Below, in pieces: positions 1 through 5,569 of a stretch of 5,569 nucleotides of DNA. The DNA lies in contig NZ_CALLXM010000138.1 in NCBI RefSeq assembly GCF_937875265.1, positions 1-5,569 of the forward strand, given 5' to 3'. How positions within the stretch are numbered: position 1 is the first letter of the stretch; every line of letters begins with the position of its first letter. The position numbers and the translations under genes are program-made. The notes under the pieces were generated by a model that worked only from the letters and a program-made list of their open reading frames with translations, ran no database searches and had not been told where the DNA came from. This DNA is from an uncultured Acetobacter sp. (GTDB taxonomy: Bacteria; Pseudomonadota; Alphaproteobacteria; Acetobacterales; Acetobacteraceae).

Positions 1-903
1 CTGACAACACACGCTTTTTTCAAAGCCCTGCTGTTCCTGGGGGCTGGGTCCGTTATCCATGCCATGCACGATGAACAGAATATGTTCCGTATGGGCGGCT
101 TGTGGAAAAAACTCCCGCTGACCTATGCCGTGATGTGGATTGGCAGTCTGGCACTGGCCGGGGTGTTTCCCTTTGCCGGGTACTGGTCAAAGGATGCCAT
201 TCTCAACACGCTGTGGGCAGCGGATAGCGGCATGAGCCTCTATGCGTGGGTGCTGGGTGTGGTTACGGCATTTCTGACAGCCTTTTACAGCTGGCGTCTG
301 CTGTTTCTGGTGTTCCATCGTGCACCTGCGGATGCGCAGATGCGGGACGCCGCGCATGAAAGCCCGCTTTCCATGACAATTCCGCTGGTGCTGCTGTCCG
401 TTGGGGCCGTGGTGAGTGGGGTTATGCTGGCCCCGTATTATGTGGGGACGCAGCAGGCAGCATTCTGGCAGGGCAGCATTTTCAACGCGCCCGGTAACAG
501 CATTATGGAAACCTTCGAGCACGTGCCCGGACTGGTCGCACTCTTGCCGTCCGTGGTTGGGTTGGCCGGGATTGTGGTGGCGTTTGTGTTCTACATTGCC
601 ATGCCTGGACTGCCGGAGGCGCTGGCTCGTTCCTGTGCCCCGGTTTACCGCTTCCTGCTCAATAAATGGTATTTTGATGAGCTGTATGACCGGGTCTTTG
701 TCCGGCCCTATGCCGCTATAGCCCAAACTCTCTGGAAAGACGGGGAAGAAGGCGCAGTGCAGGGGCTCCCGCGGGATCTGGTGCGGGCAACCGCCAACGG
801 GGCGTCTGATGCCGTGCGCCTGCAAACCGGGTCCATTGCGATTTATGCCTTCACCATGCTGGCCGGTCTGGTTGTGGTGCTTACCGTAGCGCTCTGCGGG
901 TAG
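1..903 (+). CDS. nuoL: NADH-quinone oxidoreductase subunit L, C-terminal part (5' truncated by window edge)
   Basis: NuoL is the outermost antiporter-like membrane subunit of respiratory complex I and takes part in proton pumping coupled to NADH:quinone oxidation. The frame is open from base 1, giving 300 codons to the TAG at 901-903; the internal ATG at 64 is not the start. The fragment opens with the family signature THAFFKALLFLGAGSVIHAM. By comparison with remembered E. coli NuoL, its His (10-12) and Lys (22-24) match H338 and K342, and the SKD motif with Lys at 190-192 matches K399-D400. About six membrane segments can be seen, at fragment residues 5-21, 39-60, 81-104, 125-147, 178-201 and 278-298. 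The stretch around KWYFDELYDRVFVRP (about 215-255) fits the long lateral helix that in NuoL runs along NuoM and NuoN, followed by the last anchor helix. No damage is visible. The next gene should be nuoM, but only a remnant follows after 10 bases. Confidence 0.96.
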   Translation: MTTHAFFKALLFLGAGSVIHAMHDEQNMFRMGGLWKKLPLTYAVMWIGSLALAGVFPFAGYWSKDAILNTLWAADSGMSLYAWVLGVVTAFLTAFYSWRLLFLVFHRAPADAQMRDAAHESPLSMTIPLVLLSVGAVVSGVMLAPYYVGTQQAAFWQGSIFNAPGNSIMETFEHVPGLVALLPSVVGLAGIVVAFVFYIAMPGLPEALARSCAPVYRFLLNKWYFDELYDRVFVRPYAAIAQTLWKDGEEGAVQGLPRDLVRATANGASDAVRLQTGSIAIYAFTMLAGLVVVLTVALCG

Positions 904-908
904 GGGGA
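902..908 (+). promoter_or_regulatory. ribosome binding site for the nuoM remnant
   Basis: AGGGGGA overlaps the nuoL stop codon and lies five bases before the ATG at 914. It is a strong purine-rich Shine-Dalgarno match at good spacing. It indicates that a real gene start follows nuoL here, supporting the view that 914 is the original nuoM start and not a chance ATG. Confidence 0.7.
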
Positions 909-913
909 CTGAA

Positions 914-970
914 ATGGCCTACATCGTCTTTCCTGTTTCCTTCTGCCCTGAACGGAGTGCCGAGCCATGA
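914..970 (+). pseudogene. nuoM: nuoM remnant: 18-codon in-frame internal deletion product
   Basis: This position between nuoL and nuoN is where nuoM, encoding the middle antiporter-like subunit of complex I (about 490-510 residues), normally lies. Here only an 18-codon frame exists, reading MAYIVFPVSFCPERSAEP then TGA. Its first ten residues look like the hydrophobic beginning of a NuoM first helix. The last residues are polar, like a NuoM C-terminal tail. The TGA (968-970) overlaps the nuoN start as ATGA, the usual tight junction in nuo operons, and the bases before it carry the nuoN ribosome site. The simplest reading is that both gene ends survive and about 480 codons are lost in frame, with the join somewhere near 935-950. 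The peptide is too short to make even one sure membrane helix and cannot replace NuoM. Alternatives are an assembly or cloning collapse, or an unrelated leader peptide. The identity rests on context and a short resemblance, not on an alignment. Confidence 0.68.
953..957 (+). promoter_or_regulatory. ribosome binding site for nuoN
   Basis: CGGAG lies nine bases before the nuoN ATG at 967, within the last codons of the nuoM remnant. With the ATGA stop-start overlap it suggests that nuoN translation is coupled to the frame upstream. It supports ATG 967 over the out-of-frame GTG at 957. Confidence 0.55.
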
Positions 971-2409
971 GCGCGACATCAGTCAACTGGACGCTGGCTC
1001 TGCCGGAAATCACGCTCGCACTCGCGGGGCTGGTCATCCTTGTTTTTGGTGTGCTTCAGCGGGCCGGAAAGGGCGTGCTGTCCTGCACCATGCTGACTGT
1101 GGCAGCCTTTGTCGGCTGCGGGGTGCTGGTGACCCTCGCACCTGATGGCACAGCCTACGCAGGCACTTTTGTGAATGATGGCTTTGCACGGTTCATGAAA
1201 ATTCTGGCGTTGCTGGGCGGGGTGGTGGCCCTTGTGCTGACGGTAAGCTACCGCACGGAGGACCATACTCCGCTGCCATTTGAAACCTCGGTGCTGATCC
1301 TGTTTTCCACGCTGGGGGCCATGATCATGGCGTCTTCAGCCAACCTGATGACGCTGTTTGTCGGGCTGGAACTCTCATCCCTCGCTATTTACATTCTGTG
1401 TGCGATGGAGCGGGACGATGTGACGTCCTCTGAAGCCGGGCTGAAATACTTTGTTCTGGGGTCTCTGGCGTCCGGGCTGCTGCTGTATGGCATGTCTCTG
1501 GTGTATGGATACGCCGGAACCATGGCCTACACGGGGCTGGTTGCCGCCATTCAGCAGACAGGCGCTCTGCCCATGGGGCTGACGGTCGGTCTGGTGTTTA
1601 TTGTGGTGGGGCTGAGCTTCAAGCTCTCGGTTGTGCCGTTCCATATGTGGACGCCGGATGTGTATCAGGGGGCTCCGACACCCATTACGGCCTATATGGC
1701 AGGTGCTCCCAAATTTGCGGCCTTTGCCCTGTTCCTGCGTGTGATGAGCGGCCCCTTTGGTGCTATGGCTCCGCGCTGGCAGATTTTGATTGAAACCCTG
1801 TCCATCCTCTCCATGGTCTACGGTGCCTTTGCCGCTATCCCGCAGAGCAATATCAAACGACTGATGGCATATTCTTCCATCGGCCATATGGGGTACGCGC
1901 TTATGGGGCTGGCGGCGGCATCAACCAACGGGGTGCGGGCCACGCTGGTCTATCTGGCGGCGTATCTGGTTATGAATGCCGGGGTATTTGCCGTGATTAC
2001 GGCCATGCGGCGCAAAGGGCGGGAAGTCACGTCCATTGCAGACCTCGCTGGTCTGGGCCGGACGGACCCCGGACTGGCGGCAGCGCTTGCCGTGTTCATG
2101 TTCAGTATGGTCGGTGCACCTCCGCTTGCTGGCTTTTTTGGGAAATTGATGGTTTTTGCCGCCGCATGGCAATCCGGCCTTTACGTTCTGGTGGCGATCG
2201 GGGCAGTCTCGAGCGTTGTTGGTGCGTATTATTATCTGCGGGTGGTAAAGGTGATGTATTTTGATGCCTCTGCGGAGGGGCTGGACCGGCCAGCACGCAG
2301 CCTTGTGTTTGTCTCAGGCAGCATGGGACTGGCGACTGTGTTCTTCATTCTGGCTCTCGGCCCGCTGATGGCCGTAGCCCGGCAGGCTGCTCTGGCCCTT
2401 GGCGGATGA
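967..2409 (+). CDS. nuoN: NADH-quinone oxidoreductase subunit N
   Basis: NuoN is the proton-channel, antiporter-like subunit of complex I nearest the quinone-side part of the membrane arm. The product has 480 residues, the usual family length, and about 14 hydrophobic segments spread along the whole chain. Landmark residues are present: Glu135 in LFVGLELSSLAIY, Lys219 in GLSFKLSVVPFHMWTPDVYQ, Lys249 in GAPKFAAF, and Lys393 in PPLAGFFGKL. These correspond to E. coli Glu133, Lys217, Lys247 and Lys395 as I remember them. The motif SNIKRLMAYSSIGHMGY (295-310 region) is typical of the antiporter family. The ATG at 967 overlaps the preceding TGA by four bases, and a CGGAG lies nine bases upstream. 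The gene ends in an ATGA overlap with birA. It looks fully functional. In a normal complex it would contact NuoM on its outer side, and no NuoM is encoded in this locus. Confidence 0.97.
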   Translation: MSATSVNWTLALPEITLALAGLVILVFGVLQRAGKGVLSCTMLTVAAFVGCGVLVTLAPDGTAYAGTFVNDGFARFMKILALLGGVVALVLTVSYRTEDHTPLPFETSVLILFSTLGAMIMASSANLMTLFVGLELSSLAIYILCAMERDDVTSSEAGLKYFVLGSLASGLLLYGMSLVYGYAGTMAYTGLVAAIQQTGALPMGLTVGLVFIVVGLSFKLSVVPFHMWTPDVYQGAPTPITAYMAGAPKFAAFALFLRVMSGPFGAMAPRWQILIETLSILSMVYGAFAAIPQSNIKRLMAYSSIGHMGYALMGLAAASTNGVRATLVYLAAYLVMNAGVFAVITAMRRKGREVTSIADLAGLGRTDPGLAAALAVFMFSMVGAPPLAGFFGKLMVFAAAWQSGLYVLVAIGAVSSVVGAYYYLRVVKVMYFDASAEGLDRPARSLVFVSGSMGLATVFFILALGPLMAVARQAALALGG

Positions 2410-3170
2410 GTGCGCCGGCTGCGGCCTGGCGCCTTGAATGTCATGATGAACTGACTTCAACCTCTGATGTCTGTCTGGATCGCGCCAGCGCTGGTGAAGC
2501 ACCGGGTCTGGCGCTTCTTGCGTTACGCCAGACAAAAGGGCGGGGCAGCCGTGGCCGCAACTGGGCTAATGCCGGGCAAAGTCTTGCTCTCTCCGTTTTG
2601 CTGGAAGCCGGGCAGGTGGGGCAGGACGCGTTGGGAGGATGGCCCTTCGTTGCGTCGTTAGCGTTTTTTGAAGGGCTGGCGATGAGCGTGCCAGCCGCGC
2701 GCCCCCGGCTGATGATCAAATGGCCGAACGATATTCTGCTTGATGGTCAGAAACTCGGCGGTATCCTGATTGAGCGGGAAGGCCCGAAGCTGGTTATTGG
2801 CATGGGAGCCAACCTTTCGCAGCCCCCGCAGGAAGCTCAGATTGGCCGTATGGCAGCCTCTTTAGGGCATTATGGGGCAGTGCCGCCGCCTGCTGATGTG
2901 GCCCGTGCTATACTGTCACAGCTGACGCACTGGTGTGATGTCTGGACGCAGGATGGTTTTGCCGTTTTGTGTGCGGAATGGCGGAAACGCGCACATCCTG
3001 TTGGCACGCCTCTTGTCGTAAGCGGCGGGACTACTTATGAAAAGGGCCAGTTTGCGGGGCTTGCCGCTGATGGACGGCTTCTGCTTGAGACGGAACACGG
3101 TATGAAAACGATCGCAACAGGGGATATCCTGCTGGCAGAACAGGGGGCTGACGTTGCTGCTCGTCATTGA
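2406..3170 (+). CDS. birA: Biotin-[acetyl-CoA-carboxylase] ligase, catalytic form without DNA-binding domain
   Basis: This cytosolic enzyme activates biotin with ATP to biotinyl-AMP and attaches it to a lysine of biotin carrier proteins such as acetyl-CoA carboxylase AccB. The 254-residue product starts directly with the catalytic domain. Visible motifs are the ATP/biotinyl-AMP loop KGRGSRGRNW (44-53), KWPNDILLDGQKLGGILIE (105-123) with Lys116 matching the catalytic lysine (E. coli Lys183), and GMGANL (132-137) where GxGxN is usual. A small C-terminal beta domain covers about 196-245. The N-terminal helix-turn-helix of E. coli BirA is absent, so it is a group I ligase and should not repress biotin genes itself. 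The ATG shares ATGA with the nuoN stop. I see no clear ribosome site before it, so translation probably depends on ribosomes finishing nuoN. The 3' end overlaps coaX by 17 bases. The identification is firm, although the N-terminal 35 residues are less typical. Confidence 0.94.
   Translation: MSAPAAAWRLECHDELTSTSDVCLDRASAGEAPGLALLALRQTKGRGSRGRNWANAGQSLALSVLLEAGQVGQDALGGWPFVASLAFFEGLAMSVPAARPRLMIKWPNDILLDGQKLGGILIEREGPKLVIGMGANLSQPPQEAQIGRMAASLGHYGAVPPPADVARAILSQLTHWCDVWTQDGFAVLCAEWRKRAHPVGTPLVVSGGTTYEKGQFAGLAADGRLLLETEHGMKTIATGDILLAEQGADVAARH
3142..3147 (+). promoter_or_regulatory. ribosome binding site that fixes the TTG start of coaX
   Basis: AGGGGG lies six bases before TTG 3154, inside the end of birA. 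The site, with the family N-terminus starting exactly there, decides the start codon. No in-frame ATG occurs before the DAGNTN motif. Confidence 0.6.
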
Positions 3171-3966
3171 CGCCGGCAACACCAATGTTGTGTTTGCCGT
3201 GCATGATGGCGAAAAATGGCGTGGTGTCTGGCGCATTACCATGCAGGCCCAGCGCACGTCTGATGAATATGCGGTCTGGCTGCTGGCCCTGCTGAAGATG
3301 CAGGGGATTGCGGCTGATGATATTGAAGGCGCTGTGATTGGCACCGTGGTGCCCGCAGCGCTTTACCATTTGCGCACTTTGTGTCGTCAGTGGTTTGCGG
3401 TGGAACCGTTGGTGGCGTCAGCTCGGCTCGACTGGGGATTTTCCATTAAAATGGATAATCCGGACGAAGTTGGCGTGGACCGTCTGTTAAACGGGCTTGC
3501 CGCACACCATGTGTACGGTGGTCCGTTGACGGTGATTGATTTTGGCACAGCTACAACCTTTGATGTAGTGGATGCAGAAGGCAGCTACTGCGGGGGTGTG
3601 ATTGCACCGGGCATTAACCTTTCGGTTGAAGCCCTGCATCAGGCAGCCGCGCGGTTGCCACGGATAGGAATTGGGCGCCCGGCGGTGGATTCCGTCATCG
3701 GGCGCAACACGGTGGCCGCCATGCGGTCCGGTGTGTTTTGGGGTTATGTGGGTTTGATCGAGGGGATCGTCGAGAGGATCAGGCAGGAAGTCGGGCAGAC
3801 CATGAAGGTGCTCGCAACTGGCGGTCTGGCTCCGCTCTTCTCGGAAGGCACAACGGTGTTTGACCACGTGGATTCAATGCTGACCCTTAACGGGCTGCGG
3901 ATATTGGCGGGGCGGAATCCCTTGCCGCGTCTCACAATCGAAAAAGACTTTTTGACAGAAGGATAG
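3154..3966 (+). CDS. coaX: Type III pantothenate kinase
   Basis: CoaX phosphorylates pantothenate with ATP to 4'-phosphopantothenate, the first committed step of coenzyme A synthesis, in the cytosol. The type III family belongs to the ASKHA fold, needs a monovalent cation, and is insensitive to CoA feedback. The 270-residue product has the expected motifs: the phosphate loop DAGNTN (6-11) at the very N-terminus, PDEVGVDRLLNGLAA (103-117) with the conserved Asp109, the second nucleotide loop VIDFGTATTFDVVD (127-140), GGVIAPGI (147-154), and ATGGLAPLF (221-229) near the end. Length is normal for the family (about 255-270). The start is TTG, chosen because the family begins a few residues before DxGNTN and a ribosome site lies just upstream. 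It overlaps birA by 17 bases, so the two are probably translationally coupled. An older name for such proteins is Baf family. Confidence 0.96.
   Translation: MLLVIDAGNTNVVFAVHDGEKWRGVWRITMQAQRTSDEYAVWLLALLKMQGIAADDIEGAVIGTVVPAALYHLRTLCRQWFAVEPLVASARLDWGFSIKMDNPDEVGVDRLLNGLAAHHVYGGPLTVIDFGTATTFDVVDAEGSYCGGVIAPGINLSVEALHQAAARLPRIGIGRPAVDSVIGRNTVAAMRSGVFWGYVGLIEGIVERIRQEVGQTMKVLATGGLAPLFSEGTTVFDHVDSMLTLNGLRILAGRNPLPRLTIEKDFLTEG
3959..3963 (+). promoter_or_regulatory. ribosome binding site for rnj
   Basis: AAGGA sits in the last codons of coaX, with eleven bases to the ATG at 3975. The spacing is slightly long but workable. It supports ATG 3975 as the start of the RNase J frame. Confidence 0.5.
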
Positions 3967-3974
3967 TTACACTT

Positions 3975-5569
3975 ATGACAGAACAGAACGGCAATCTCGT
4001 CTTTCTGCCCCTGGGCGGAACGGGCGAGATTGGCATGAATCTGAATCTCTATCGCCTTGGGGAAACCTGGCTGGCGATAGATTGCGGTATCGGCTTTAGC
4101 GGTAACGACACCCCGGAAGCTGAGATTCTGGTGCCGGACCCTACCTTTATTGCTGAGCGCAAAGATAAGCTGGCCGGGCTTGTCATCACGCATGCGCATG
4201 AAGATCATATTGGCGCCGTGGCGCATGTATGGCCGCTGCTGCAGTGCCCGGTTTACGTCACGCCGTTTGCCGGAGCTGTTCTGCGCCGCAAACTGGCTGA
4301 AGCGCGTCTGCTCCAGCAGGTTCCTATTCATGTCATCCCGTGTGCAGGTCGGTTTGAAGTCGGGCCGTTTGATCTGGAATTCATCCCCGTAACGCATTCT
4401 GTGCCGGAAGCTCAGGCTGTTGTGCTGCGTACGCCTGAAGGCGTGATTGTGCATACCGGTGACTGGAAGCTGGACCCTGACCCGCTGGTTGGCCCGCCGA
4501 CAGACATTAAGCGTCTGAAGGAAGTGGGTGACGAGGGCGTTCTGGCGCTGGTGTGTGACAGCACCAACGTGATGAGCTCCGGCGCATCCCGCTCAGAGTC
4601 TGAAGTGCGCCGCAGCATGACGGACCTTATCAGTGGGATGAAGGGCCGTATTGCAGTCACCTGCTTTGCGTCCAACGTTGCACGTGTGGAAACCATTGCC
4701 ATGGCTGCACAGGCTGCTGGCCGCACGGTGGTGCTGGTTGGTCGGTCCCTGCGCAATCTGGATGTTGCTGCGCGTGAGTGTGGCTATCTTTCCGGTGTGC
4801 TGCCGTTCCTGACGGAACAGGACGTGAATGACGTGCCGGATGATCAGATCGTTATGATCATCACCGGTAGTCAGGGTGAACCGCGCTCTGCTCTTTCCCG
4901 TATTTCACTGGATATGCACCCGAATGTGTCCCTCGGTGAGGGCGATACGGTGATTTATTCCAGCCGTATGATTCCGGGCAATGAACGCGCCATTATGGCG
5001 GTGCAGGATAACCTGTCCCGTCGCGGCGTGCGCGTGATCACGGACAAGGAAGCGTTTGTCCATGTGTCTGGTCATGCCACGGGCGACGATGTGCGCACGA
5101 TGTATGATCTGGTCCGGCCGAAATATGCCGTGCCGGTGCATGGTGAATGGCGCCATCTGACGGCACATGCCGCTCTGGCACAGGAAAAGGACATCGCTCC
5201 GATTCTGCTGGAAGATGGGGACATCCTGCGTCTTGCCCCCGGTAAGGTGGAAGTGGTCGATACCGCGCCGTCTGGCCGTCTGGCTCTGGATGCCGGGCGT
5301 CTACTGCCCATGAACGGTGGCGTGTTGGCTGCACGGCGTAAGATGCTGTTCAACGGTGTGGTGATTGCCAGCTTTGCGGTGGATGACGAAGGTTTCGTTA
5401 TCGGTGACCCCAAAGTCAGTGCACCGGGCCTGCTGGACCCGGATGACCTGGAAAGTGTGCGCGTGCGCGAAGAATTCGCCAACGCTATTGATGTGATTCC
5501 GGACGAACTGCGTCGTGATGACCAGTCTTTCCGGGATGCCGCCAAAACAGCGCTGCGTCGCGCTCTTGG
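3975..5569 (+). CDS. rnj: Ribonuclease J (3' end cut by window edge)
   Basis: RNase J is a metallo-beta-lactamase/beta-CASP ribonuclease with 5'-to-3' exonuclease and endonuclease activity; in alphaproteobacteria it works in rRNA maturation and RNA turnover in the cytosol. The frame opens at ATG 3975 and stays open to the last base, giving 531 codons. Seen motifs are FLPLGGTGEIGMN (10-22), the zinc-binding THAHEDHIGA (72-81; His73, His75, Asp77, His78), PVTHSVPEA (138-146; His141) and HTGDWKLD (160-167; Asp163). The beta-CASP part includes CDSTNVMSSG and TGSQGEPRSALSRIS. HVSGHA (363-368) and PVHGEWRHL with His389 follow, then a C-terminal region ending in REEFANAIDVIPDELRRD. All expected metal ligands are present, so it should be active. 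Family members are about 550-560 residues, so only some 20-30 codons are missing. It begins eight bases after the coaX stop and was probably transcribed with it. Confidence 0.96.
   Translation, partial: MTEQNGNLVFLPLGGTGEIGMNLNLYRLGETWLAIDCGIGFSGNDTPEAEILVPDPTFIAERKDKLAGLVITHAHEDHIGAVAHVWPLLQCPVYVTPFAGAVLRRKLAEARLLQQVPIHVIPCAGRFEVGPFDLEFIPVTHSVPEAQAVVLRTPEGVIVHTGDWKLDPDPLVGPPTDIKRLKEVGDEGVLALVCDSTNVMSSGASRSESEVRRSMTDLISGMKGRIAVTCFASNVARVETIAMAAQAAGRTVVLVGRSLRNLDVAARECGYLSGVLPFLTEQDVNDVPDDQIVMIITGSQGEPRSALSRISLDMHPNVSLGEGDTVIYSSRMIPGNERAIMAVQDNLSRRGVRVITDKEAFVHVSGHATGDDVRTMYDLVRPKYAVPVHGEWRHLTAHAALAQEKDIAPILLEDGDILRLAPGKVEVVDTAPSGRLALDAGRLLPMNGGVLAARRKMLFNGVVIASFAVDDEGFVIGDPKVSAPGLLDPDDLESVRVREEFANAIDVIPDELRRDDQSFRDAAKTALRRAL

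Noticed and set aside
187..825. 212-residue minus-strand frame in nuoL
   Set aside because: It is His/Gln/Pro/Arg-rich, as expected from the complement of a hydrophobic membrane protein gene. There is no ribosome site or domain.
914..970. Reading the 18-codon frame as a regulatory leader peptide or a novel small membrane protein
   Set aside because: It lies exactly at the nuoM position and has nuoM-like ends with operon-style junctions. It has no run of regulatory codons and no attenuator-like hairpin that I can see. It is kept as a less likely alternative.
957..1145. 62-codon + strand frame starting at GTG 957, covering the nuoN start
   Set aside because: It is out of frame with nuoN, has no recognisable content, and the conserved NuoN N-terminus occupies the same bases.
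3756..3781. Near-direct repeat TCGAGGGGATC / TCGAGAGGATC in coaX
   Set aside because: It encodes a normal amphipathic helix (LIEGIVERIRQ) of the kinase and occurs only twice, so it is probably chance from codon composition.
3744..4454. 236-residue minus-strand open frame over the end of coaX and start of rnj
   Set aside because: It crosses the junction of two well-supported genes, has no family-like motif, and its composition reflects the opposite-strand codons.
5072..5545. 157-residue open frame on the minus strand inside rnj
   Set aside because: It is Ser/Arg-rich with no recognisable domain and lies wholly opposite a strongly conserved RNase J coding region, so it is an antisense shadow.

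Overview
The window reads as one co-directional, tightly packed operon segment on the + strand of an alphaproteobacterium. The base composition looks moderately GC-rich (not counted). Gene order and protein style fit an acetic acid bacterium (Acetobacteraceae, perhaps Acetobacter). The evidence is the order nuoL-(nuoM)-nuoN-birA-coaX-rnj, a biotin ligase without a DNA-binding domain, a type III pantothenate kinase and an alphaproteobacterial-type RNase J. The genus is inference; no rRNA or other phylogenetic marker is present.

Layout: 1-903 is the C-terminal half of nuoL (5' end outside the window). 914-970 is an 18-codon open frame sitting exactly where nuoM should be. 967-2409 is a complete nuoN. 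2406-3170 is birA (biotin-protein ligase). 3154-3966 is coaX (type III pantothenate kinase, TTG start). 3975-5569 is rnj (ribonuclease J), which runs off the right edge about 20-30 codons before its expected end. Coding is almost continuous: the gaps are 10 and 8 bases and the overlaps are 4, 4 and 17 bases. I see no promoter, terminator, RNA gene, repeat array or mobile element.

The first genes encode distal membrane-arm subunits of respiratory complex I (NADH:ubiquinone oxidoreductase). The downstream genes supply cofactor chemistry (biotinylation of carboxylases, first step of CoA synthesis) and RNA processing. They are not part of complex I but commonly follow nuo genes in alphaproteobacteria.

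The outstanding feature is the missing nuoM. The short frame between nuoL and nuoN has a good ribosome binding site, starts like a NuoM N-terminus, stays in frame, and ends in a TGA that overlaps the nuoN start as ATGA. This is what an in-frame internal deletion of about 1.4-1.5 kb of nuoM would leave behind. NuoL and NuoN keep their key charged residues, so the loss looks recent, or nuoM is supplied elsewhere, or the sequence or assembly is collapsed here.
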